The position numbers were made by a program, and so were the translations under genes. Positions 1 to 5,905 of a stretch of DNA of 6,444 nucleotides are shown piece after piece. The notes beneath the pieces are model-generated. The model did no database searches, was not told where the DNA came from, and saw only the letters and a list, made by a program, of their open reading frames with translations. Location of the stretch: contig CAMCJO010000132.1 of NCBI GenBank assembly GCA_945875135.1, forward strand, positions 1-6,444, in the 5' to 3' direction. The stretch is from an uncultured Porphyromonas sp. GTDB lineage: Bacteria; Bacteroidota; Bacteroidia; Bacteroidales; Porphyromonadaceae. Positions within the stretch are counted from its first letter, which is position 1, and every line of letters starts with the position of its first letter.

Positions 1-114
1 AGGGTGCGATCCATTTTTTGTAGGTATGAGTTGCATTTACTAATTGAATATACGACGCCCCCCCGATAAACAAGCGATGCTAGCACGATAGCCACGTGGA
101 AAATTTCCAACTCC

Positions 115-143
115 GCTGAGCTTTCGACTTTTTACGGCTCAGC
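115..143. repeat. Third inverted repeat downstream of the propeller gene
   Basis: GCTGAGC (115-121) and GCTCAGC (137-143) are perfect 7-base complements around a 15-base loop. No T-run follows on either strand, so termination is not evident. It may be a backup structure or an intergenic repeat. Nearby lie the short palindromes CCACGTGG (92-99) and TGGAAAATTTCCA (97-109), of unknown meaning. Confidence 0.35.
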
Positions 144-152
144 ACAAAAGCA

Positions 153-189
153 GAGGGCTCAACCGCGATTACTTAGCGATTGAACCCTC
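153..189 (-). terminator. Probable terminator of the FISUMP-LRR/propeller unit
   Basis: On the minus strand GAGGGTTCAA (complement of 180-189) pairs over ten positions with TTGAGCCCTC (complement of 153-162), with one U-G wobble. CGC/GCG (164-166 and 176-178) extends the stem after a single mismatch, leaving a nine-base loop. TGCTTTTG follows, a short and interrupted T-run. The odd pair is a tolerated U-G in minus-strand RNA but a C-A mismatch in plus-strand RNA, which supports function on the minus strand. Position and stem strength favour a terminator; the poor T-run lowers confidence. Confidence 0.55.
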
Positions 190-197
190 GGTAGTGG

Positions 198-225
198 AGC
201 TGTCTGTTGTCTTCGTTAGGCAGCT
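198..225 (-). repeat. Inverted repeat just after the propeller gene
   Basis: AGCTGTCT (198-205) faces AGGCAGCT (218-225) across a 12-base loop. Seven of eight positions are Watson-Crick pairs. The odd position is a G-U pair in plus-strand RNA but an A-C mismatch in minus-strand RNA. There is no T-run on either side. It lies 17 bases beyond the propeller stop codon and could be part of that gene's 3' untranslated region. Confidence 0.35.
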
Positions 226-242
226 GTGATTAGGATCGTAGA

Positions 243-2549
243 CTACTTGACTATTAACTGCTCGTTAATCCACTGCTCGCCCACGAGGTAGCTGAGTATG
301 TAGCGTCCTGCGGGTACTCCCTGCAGATTGATCTGATGTAGCTTGCTGTCGCAGCCTGAGAGGATGACTGCCCCCTGCATGTCTATCAATCGATACGCCA
401 AAGCCTCGGAGGGTAAGATGACGTAGTCTGTGGTAGGATTGGGGTAGAGCTTGAAGAGAGGAGCTATCCCTGATTCGATAGGCTCGTTAGCTCTTATCTG
501 CTCGATGATTTCGCCATATTGAGTAGTCTCAAAAACTCCGAGATCCGTGCAGACATATAGTTTACCCTCTCTCATATAGAGGTCGAAGATCTGCTGCTTC
601 AGTCCCAAGCCATACGACTCGTCGAGGTGGCGATAGAGTCCCTCTTTGGTACGGACGAAGAGTCCGTCGAGGAGTGTCCCGATGAAGGCATTGCCCTCCT
701 TGTCGAAGACGATCTTCGTGACGATAGTCATCGGGTCATCAGCTGGACCCGTCTCAGCGACCTTGTCTCCACTCTTGGGATCGTAAATGATGATCCCACT
801 GAGCTTGCTAATCCACACTTTGCCATCAGGTGCAAAGGTGACATTGCGAACATTATTGTCGTAGCCTGTGACGGGCTTGCCAGTGTTGGGGTCGGTTACT
901 TGAATCTCTATGGGAAAGCGCTCCATACGGTACTCGCCCTTCTTGTCTCGTATGAGTACGCCATCGACAGAGCAGAACCAGATGGACTCATCAGGAGCTT
1001 CGACTGCGGTAAAGAAAGAGTTACAACCCTCAGGCAAAGCGGAGATGTTTTTGTCATTATAGAAGGAGAAGCTGCCGTCCTCAGGCTTGAAAGTGCCGAA
1101 GCCTAGTCGCTCACCAAAGGTTGTGACCCAAAAGTCGCCATTGGTGGTCTGCATCAGCGCAATCTGTGGATAGTGAGTCTTAGGGGACTCGCCCTCCTTC
1201 TCTATAGTAGTCGTATAGGGGTAGATGTGCCACTCCTGCTGCTCCATATTATACTGCGCTACGCCACCATAACCAGAGGCCCATACGTTCTTTTTGTCGG
1301 GGCGACTATCCATCAGTATGCGGGAGATGTACTCTTTTGCGAAACCCTTCTTGTCCTCTCTCTGGAGCTTGTGATTGTGCCATATCTTTCCATCGAAGTG
1401 TGACACCCCCGCAGAGGTCGCATACCACTGATTAGTTCCATCGAAGAGCATCCCATTGACACTATTGCTGGCTAAGCCGTTGGAACCTATATACTTCCAG
1501 GATCCTTCAGCTGTCTGATAGCAGACCCCTCCGTGTCGTGTGGCAAGATAAGGACGCCCTGTCTGTGGCGAGAAAGTGATGGCGTTTATATCGTTTGCAG
1601 AGAGTCCATTGGTGGTGTTGTATATAGTTGTTTTCCCTTGAGGTGAGATGCGTGTGACGCCAGCACCGTCTGAGCCTACCCATATAGCGCCTTGAGCGTC
1701 TACAGCTACAGAGGTGGAGAAGTTATCGGCAAGTCCTTCAGCCGTGGTCATCATCGAGACGAAAGCTTTATTGACTAGATCGACTCGCATCAATCCTAGA
1801 TCGGTAGCAGCATAGAGGGTGTCGCCAGAGATCGTAAGTTCGCTGACAGACGTCTGATACTCCTCTGTAAGCGGTACAAACCGCTCTCCATCGAAGTACA
1901 TAACTCCTGAAAAGAGTGTCCCCCCATAGAGTACCCCTCGCTCCGTGTCGTAAGCAAGACAGAGGAGCTTGTCAAATGGGTTGCTACCCACGATGTTAAA
2001 GTTATAATGTTGCCACACGCCCTCAGCACTGAGGTGGGAGAGTGTCGTGCCAGACCTTACCCAATTGGAGATGTAGTATCCCTGCTTGTTGTCCTGTACG
2101 ATGTCTAGGACTAGTTCACTGGCTAGCCCCTGCTCGACGTTTTCGCTTGGCATATAGAGCTTCACAGCTCCTGTGGGGTCGATTCGAGCCATACCATGCT
2201 CGTCAGAGGTGAGCCATACATTTTGCTGAGGGTCAATATAGACCTTGCCCATTAGCACCTCGCCCCACGTAAGCCCATCGTCAGCGCCATAGGTGTGCCA
2301 ATTGGTCCCGTCGTAGCTGGCGAAAGCGATATTCGTACTCACCCACAGCTTACCATCTGCGGTGAAGCGTAGGGATACGAGCTCGTCAGATGGTAGTCCT
2401 GAGGAGGTGCTGGCTGTATTGGTTACAGTCCAGTTGATGCGTGGGGGCGTGGGGGCTTGTGCTGTGGCACCCTGAGTGACACAACACAAGCCGCAAAGTA
2501 GACCTCCGAATAGAGTCAGCAGACTCTGTAGAGAATGTCTTAGCGTCAT
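243..2549 (-). CDS. Secreted regulator-propeller protein with T9SS type A sorting domain
   Basis: This 768-residue protein is predicted to be exported. Residues 1-30 are a signal peptide with likely cleavage before Gln31. Most of the rest is a series of two-component-regulator propeller (Reg_prop) blades, recognised by a GLxxN stretch, then D-x-x-G-x-(I/L)W(V/I) and a following G-(V/L). Clear examples are 51-81, 91-125, 271-303, 314-345, 357-387 and 567-590. The end is a T9SS type A sorting domain: LYPNPTTDYV (701-710), then LIDMQGAVIL (721-730) and VPAGRYILSY (745-754). Such propellers usually form the periplasmic sensor of hybrid two-component systems, but here there is no membrane segment after the signal peptide, no Y_Y_Y domain, no histidine kinase and no regulator domain. 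It therefore probably works as a surface or released propeller, perhaps binding glycans or proteins; the ligand is unknown. It starts 32 bases after the FISUMP-LRR gene. The leader CAACCAAATAAACATTT is A/T-rich with no Shine-Dalgarno. Confidence 0.9.
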   Translation of the reverse strand: MTLRHSLQSLLTLFGGLLCGLCCVTQGATAQAPTPPRINWTVTNTASTSSGLPSDELVSLRFTADGKLWVSTNIAFASYDGTNWHTYGADDGLTWGEVLMGKVYIDPQQNVWLTSDEHGMARIDPTGAVKLYMPSENVEQGLASELVLDIVQDNKQGYYISNWVRSGTTLSHLSAEGVWQHYNFNIVGSNPFDKLLCLAYDTERGVLYGGTLFSGVMYFDGERFVPLTEEYQTSVSELTISGDTLYAATDLGLMRVDLVNKAFVSMMTTAEGLADNFSTSVAVDAQGAIWVGSDGAGVTRISPQGKTTIYNTTNGLSANDINAITFSPQTGRPYLATRHGGVCYQTAEGSWKYIGSNGLASNSVNGMLFDGTNQWYATSAGVSHFDGKIWHNHKLQREDKKGFAKEYISRILMDSRPDKKNVWASGYGGVAQYNMEQQEWHIYPYTTTIEKEGESPKTHYPQIALMQTTNGDFWVTTFGERLGFGTFKPEDGSFSFYNDKNISALPEGCNSFFTAVEAPDESIWFCSVDGVLIRDKKGEYRMERFPIEIQVTDPNTGKPVTGYDNNVRNVTFAPDGKVWISKLSGIIIYDPKSGDKVAETGPADDPMTIVTKIVFDKEGNAFIGTLLDGLFVRTKEGLYRHLDESYGLGLKQQIFDLYMREGKLYVCTDLGVFETTQYGEIIEQIRANEPIESGIAPLFKLYPNPTTDYVILPSEALAYRLIDMQGAVILSGCDSKLHQINLQGVPAGRYILSYLVGEQWINEQLIVK

Positions 2550-2581
2550 AAATGTTTATTTGGTTGTTTCTTAATGCACAA

Positions 2582-5203
2582 TTATCGGACGATGCGGTAG
2601 CTCTGTTGCGAGCCGTCGTGGGCGATAAGCCGTACGAGGTAGATGCCGTGAGGTAGCTGAGAGAGGTCGATGACGTTGTCAGCGTGTGCCTGACGGCTGG
2701 TCGTTACGAGTAGTCCCTCGGCTGTGTAGACTTGCCACAAGGCGGGGCTTGCTCCGATAATCTCATAGCACCCCTCGTGGTCTGTCGGGATGATCTGCCC
2801 AGCCACTTCAGGGGTGACCTCGAAGATGTGGGTCGTGAGCGGTGTCTCTCCATTGAGTACAACCCATCCCTTCTTATTGGCAGCGGTGATGAAAGCATTG
2901 CTCTGGACATTGCCCTCGGGGAGGTCGCCATACTCAGCACTATTGAGGAAAACAATGTAGCCAGCGTTGTCCTGTAAGTCTGGATGAGTCGGTAGACTCT
3001 CTACAAGAGGTAGTGGATCGGCAAAGAGGTTATTGTTGATCTCTAGGATTGTGAGCTTAGGGCAGTTTGCTAGAGAGATGCTTGCTAGCTCATTAGCAAA
3101 GACAGAGACGGCTCCGAGATTGGGACAGTTGGTGAGTGTCAGCTGAGAGAGCTTATTAAAGGGAGCTGAGAGAGACATCAGTTGACCCATATCGACGAGA
3201 GCTAACTGGGATAGTTGATTGTCTCCTATACTGATTGTCTCTATAGCTTTTGCCTCGCTGAGGTCTAGCTGAGTGAGCTGGTTGGTAAAGGCGTAGAGCT
3301 CCGTGAGCGCCTTCTTTCCCTTGAGATCAAGGGTGGAGAGCTCATTGTTGCTACAGTTTATCTCGGTGAGATTGTTGAGCTTAGAGATGTCAAGCGTCTT
3401 GAGCTTGTTGTCTGCGCAGTATATCTTCTCGAGCTGCGTCAGATCCGCCACAGGGAGCGTAGCGATCTTGTTCTTAGAGCAGTGTAGCTCTTTGAGCTGT
3501 GTGAGGTGTGCTACGTGCAGCTCTGTGAGCTTATTCTTTTGACAGTCGATGGCTTGGAGAGCTACGTTGTGCGTTAGGTCTAGCTCTGTAAGCTGGTTCA
3601 TCGCTATGCCTAGCTGCTTTAGTGCGGGGAGCTGCGACAAATCCACCTTTGAGAGTCGGTTGCTCATGAGAACCAACTCCGTGAGCTGTGGCTGCGCTCC
3701 TAGGAATACGTTCTGCAGCTGGTTAGAGTGCGCATAGAGCAGCTGTAGGTCTGGTAGCGTGGGGAGTGCTAGCTGGGAGAGCTTATTATTGTTGAGTATG
3801 AGAGCTCGTAGTAGGTTTGCCTCTCCGACGCGGCACGATGTGATCTCCTGTCCCGAGAGGTCAAGATAGATGAGGTCGCCAGAGATCGTTAGCTTACTAT
3901 TGTGCTCTGAGGCTTGTAGTGAGACGAGTGTGCCGACACCTCCCATGAGTTGGTCGATGCTCTTGTCCACTGTAAAGGTATGCTTAGCTCCAGCAGCGTC
4001 TGTGACTACGATCTCGCCGCTCTTGCTGATGGCACGGATCATAAAGGGCGTCTGAGCATTGATACCACTCTCTAGCTGTATGCCAGTTATCACTTGGGGA
4101 GCGGATGGGACGATCTCTACTTTTGTGGCGGGCTGGACGCAACGGACTGAGTAACCGTAGTTCTTGCTTTCGTACCATCTGTTTGCAATATCTTCATCCC
4201 AAAAGAAACGTCTGAAGAGTGCGTTCTTCTCATTATAAACAGAGGAGGTCCAGAAGTAAGCTTGGTGTCCCTCAGCAGAGTAGTAGCCTAAACTCTTGGA
4301 CTGCGATGTGCTGCCCATGGGGCGTGCATTGAAGCCTGTCAAGTTATTGCCCTGCTTAAGGACAGCGCCCAGCTCAGGCTTGGTGGGCACCTTCCACCCC
4401 TCAGTACTCTTGAGCAGTAAGCCAGCGTGCTCGGACTCGCGACTCCAGTCGTCAGGGTTAGGTTCAAAGCCCTTGGGGTCTACGTACTGTATCATCGAGT
4501 GCCACTCATTGTCATTGGGTATAGTCCACCCCTCGGGAGCTAAGGCACGAGAATCAATTACAGCGAAGAAGTTGTAGAGAGCTCCGTGTGAAGCGAGTAG
4601 GTCGAGGCTATCTTTGTAGTAACAGACGGCAGCCTCTTTGGTACTCTGCCACTGAGGCTTGGTAAGTCCAGTCGTTATCTTCGAGCCGTCACGCCAGCGC
4701 AGTGTCGCGAGGTTCTCCCGCATCCATAGCTGTGCGCCAATCTTGACGATGCCATAGCTTGTTGTCTCGTTACCTCGCTGATCGATGAGGAGCAGAGGTT
4801 GAAGTGTAGCGGTACGAGCGTTAGCAAGCTTAGCATAGCTAACGGTTAGGGTCGGAGAGATAAAGAGTCCCTCGTACTCCATGTCTACATGAAGACGGTC
4901 ACAGCTGTTTTTGGCTAGATTCCAGTTGTAGTGAGTCGACTCCTTAAGGTCGTAACCGAAGGCATAGTTGGTGGAGCCGTCTGCATTAGCTAGGTAGAGA
5001 ACATCAGCGACGACGCCCTCCTTAAGGTTGCTGTCGACGATATATTCACGGCAGATAGTTGCTATGCGCAATCCGCTATCGTAGACGGCGAGCACGTTGC
5101 TCGTAGCAAAGTCTGCATCACTAGGTTTAGGCACCTGAACCTGCGCCCCGAGCGATTGACAGAGTGCGGTGAGGAGGAGTAATAGTATGGTAGCTTTTTT
5201 CAT
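2582..5203 (-). CDS. Secreted FISUMP-LRR protein with T9SS sorting domain
   Basis: This 873-residue protein is predicted to be secreted and surface-attached. Residues 1-20 are a signal peptide with cleavage before Gln21. Residues about 30-140 are unrecognised. Residues about 148-358 are a Fibrobacter-succinogenes major paralogous (FISUMP) domain, with IGAQLWMRENL (156-166), GALYNFF (207-213), PEGWTIPNDNEW (223-234), FWTSS (317-321) and SVRCVQ (352-357). A beta-rich linker follows, then thirteen leucine-rich repeats (about 463-735). After a 60-residue spacer, the C-terminus (about 795-873) resembles a T9SS type A sorting domain: IDLSQLPHGIYLVRL followed by a basic end, though without the usual YPNP opening. 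LRRs suggest protein binding, such as adhesion, but no ligand can be named. The ATG is followed at once by the signal peptide. The propeller gene starts 32 bases after the stop, suggesting one transcript. No clear promoter is visible upstream. Confidence 0.9.
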   Translation of the reverse strand: MKKATILLLLLTALCQSLGAQVQVPKPSDADFATSNVLAVYDSGLRIATICREYIVDSNLKEGVVADVLYLANADGSTNYAFGYDLKESTHYNWNLAKNSCDRLHVDMEYEGLFISPTLTVSYAKLANARTATLQPLLLIDQRGNETTSYGIVKIGAQLWMRENLATLRWRDGSKITTGLTKPQWQSTKEAAVCYYKDSLDLLASHGALYNFFAVIDSRALAPEGWTIPNDNEWHSMIQYVDPKGFEPNPDDWSRESEHAGLLLKSTEGWKVPTKPELGAVLKQGNNLTGFNARPMGSTSQSKSLGYYSAEGHQAYFWTSSVYNEKNALFRRFFWDEDIANRWYESKNYGYSVRCVQPATKVEIVPSAPQVITGIQLESGINAQTPFMIRAISKSGEIVVTDAAGAKHTFTVDKSIDQLMGGVGTLVSLQASEHNSKLTISGDLIYLDLSGQEITSCRVGEANLLRALILNNNKLSQLALPTLPDLQLLYAHSNQLQNVFLGAQPQLTELVLMSNRLSKVDLSQLPALKQLGIAMNQLTELDLTHNVALQAIDCQKNKLTELHVAHLTQLKELHCSKNKIATLPVADLTQLEKIYCADNKLKTLDISKLNNLTEINCSNNELSTLDLKGKKALTELYAFTNQLTQLDLSEAKAIETISIGDNQLSQLALVDMGQLMSLSAPFNKLSQLTLTNCPNLGAVSVFANELASISLANCPKLTILEINNNLFADPLPLVESLPTHPDLQDNAGYIVFLNSAEYGDLPEGNVQSNAFITAANKKGWVVLNGETPLTTHIFEVTPEVAGQIIPTDHEGCYEIIGASPALWQVYTAEGLLVTTSRQAHADNVIDLSQLPHGIYLVRLIAHDGSQQSYRIVR
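2999..3817 (-). repeat. Thirteen leucine-rich repeats of exactly 21 residues (63 bases)
   Basis: The conserved Asn of the LxxLxLxxNxL motif falls at residues 473, 494, 515, 536, 557, 578, 599, 620, 641, 662, 683, 704 and 725 of the FISUMP-LRR protein, each exactly 21 apart. The core position three residues before the Asn is Cys in four consecutive repeats (554, 575, 596, 617) and Leu, Ile, Val or Ala elsewhere. Repeats differ in DNA sequence, so this is an old protein solenoid rather than a recent tandem duplication. Confidence 0.9.
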
Positions 5204-5208
5204 AAGAT

Positions 5209-5218
5209 AGGAGGTGAT
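5209..5218 (-). promoter_or_regulatory. Anti-Shine-Dalgarno-like sequence before the LRR gene start
   Basis: The minus strand reads ATCACCTCCT, six bases before the ATG. This is the sequence at the 3' end of bacterial 16S rRNA, not a ribosome binding site. No Shine-Dalgarno motif precedes this gene or the other three, as is usual in Bacteroidetes. The match may be chance. Confidence 0.3.
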
Positions 5219-5221
5219 GTA

Positions 5222-5254
5222 TATGGAGAAAAAAAAGCGGCACCATGCTCCATA
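5222..5254 (-). repeat. Inverted repeat interlocking with the tpx terminator
   Basis: TATGGAG (5222-5228) and CTCCATA (5248-5254) are perfect 7-base complements separated by 19 bases. In minus-strand RNA the first arm lies in the terminator loop and the second follows the T-run. Their helix would enclose the terminator's 3' arm and T-run, giving pseudoknot topology or a competing fold. The arms are plainly visible; any function is inferred. Confidence 0.4.
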
Positions 5255-5281
5255 GCGTAATGTTTGGGGTGTGGTGCCGCT
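5229..5281 (-). terminator. Intrinsic terminator after tpx
   Basis: On the minus strand AGCGGCACCA (5272-5281) and TGGTGCCGCT (5236-5245) form a perfect, GC-rich 10-base stem. The stem is followed directly by eight Ts (the complement of 5229-5236). This is the classical layout of a rho-independent terminator, apart from a long 26-base loop that may fold further. It should end the thioredoxin-tpx transcript. The T-run stops 25 bases before the start codon of the next gene, so readthrough here would also control that gene. Confidence 0.82.
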
Positions 5282-5292
5282 GTCGTATGTGA

Positions 5293-5323
5293 GGAGACGG
5301 GTGGCTGTGATGCCGTCGTCTCC
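5293..5323 (-). other. Stem-loop in the tpx 3' untranslated region
   Basis: GGAGACG (5293-5299) pairs perfectly with CGTCTCC (5317-5323). Inside, GGC (5303-5305) can pair with GCC (5312-5314) around a six-base loop. It begins 18 bases after the tpx stop in the direction of transcription and has no T-run, so it is not itself a typical terminator. It may protect the 3' end of the mRNA from exonucleases; that role is inferred. Confidence 0.5.
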
Positions 5324-5341
5324 CTGTGTGTGAAGATTCGC

Positions 5342-5866
5342 TTACTTGAGCGCAGCGATAGCCTTGTCGTAGTTAGGCTCCTGAGTGATCTCGGGAACTA
5401 GCTCCTCGTAGATGACCTTGCCGTCAGCATCGATGACGATGACGCAGCGAGCCTGTAGCCCAGCGAGAGGTCCGTCCTGCATCATTAGCCCGTAGCCCTT
5501 GCAGAAAGCAGGCTCTGAAGAGGGTACCGTGCAGCAGCGGAAGGTAGAGAGCGTCTCGACATTGTCCAGACCCTCAGCACCGCAGAAGCGAGCCTGTGCG
5601 AAAGGCAGATCCTGAGAGATGCAAAGGACAACGGTGTTGTCGAGCTTAGCAGCCTCAGCGTTGAAGCGACGTACCGATGCTGCGCAGACGCCAGTGTCGA
5701 TGCTGGGGAAGATGTTGAGGACGACACGCTTGCCACGATAGTCTGAGAGCTTGGCCGTGGAGAGATCCTTGCGGACTAGCTCGAAGTTGGGAGCCATCGT
5801 TCCTACCTTAGGTTGCTCACCAGAGAGGGTGACAGTGATCTTATCTTGAAATTTTACTGTAGACAT
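5342..5866 (-). CDS. tpx: Thiol peroxidase Tpx (atypical 2-Cys peroxiredoxin)
   Basis: Tpx reduces hydrogen peroxide and alkyl hydroperoxides, and thioredoxin regenerates it. The protein has 174 residues and no signal peptide, so it should be cytoplasmic. The peroxidatic motif PSIDTGVC (54-61) ends in Cys61, and the resolving Cys95 lies in ARFCGAEG (92-99). These positions equal those recalled for E. coli Tpx. Arg140 in GLQARC corresponds to the conserved active-site arginine. The only length difference from the 168-residue E. coli protein is about seven extra residues after position 110 and one fewer at the end. The extra stretch begins Cys111-Cys112, with Cys122 nearby, so the protein has seven cysteines against three in E. 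coli. The first ATG gives the normal N-terminus. It probably shares a transcript with the upstream thioredoxin, and two stem-loops, the second a terminator, follow its stop. Confidence 0.96.
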   Translation of the reverse strand: MSTVKFQDKITVTLSGEQPKVGTMAPNFELVRKDLSTAKLSDYRGKRVVLNIFPSIDTGVCAASVRRFNAEAAKLDNTVVLCISQDLPFAQARFCGAEGLDNVETLSTFRCCTVPSSEPAFCKGYGLMMQDGPLAGLQARCVIVIDADGKVIYEELVPEITQEPNYDKAIAALK

Positions 5867-5905
5867 AGTTTGTAGTGGTTTTATAGTTACTGTGTATTAA
5901 GTGTT

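Noticed and set aside
1..14. Possible start of a further minus-strand gene (ATG at 12-14 after an A-rich run)
   Set aside because: Only four codons (MDRT) are inside the window and the upstream -33/-7 match is weak, so a gene cannot be supported.
14..48. Plus-strand promoter-like pair, TTTTTTG and TAATTGAA
   Set aside because: The spacing is near right, but the second box does not match TAnnTTTG and no plus-strand gene follows.
165..181. Direct repeat GCGATT-actta-GCGATT
   Set aside because: It is too short to be meaningful and lies within the loop and inner stem of the 153-189 hairpin.
627..1106. 159-codon plus-strand open frame
   Set aside because: It lies wholly inside the propeller gene on the opposite strand; its translation shows no recognisable domain, while the minus-strand frame has clear propeller blades throughout.
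2434..2458. Short direct repeat of TGGGGGC in the propeller gene
   Set aside because: It encodes the Pro-rich stretch just after the signal peptide and is explained by proline codons.
4296..4577. 93-codon plus-strand open frame
   Set aside because: It is antisense to the FISUMP domain, which is well supported; no family is recognisable and no start signal is seen.
5223..5255. Ten-codon plus-strand frame (MEKKKRHHAP) behind a perfect AGGAGGTGAT
   Set aside because: It looks like a textbook Shine-Dalgarno plus ATG, but Bacteroidetes rarely use such sites, no plus-strand promoter is visible, and the frame is simply the complement of the terminator T-run and stem.
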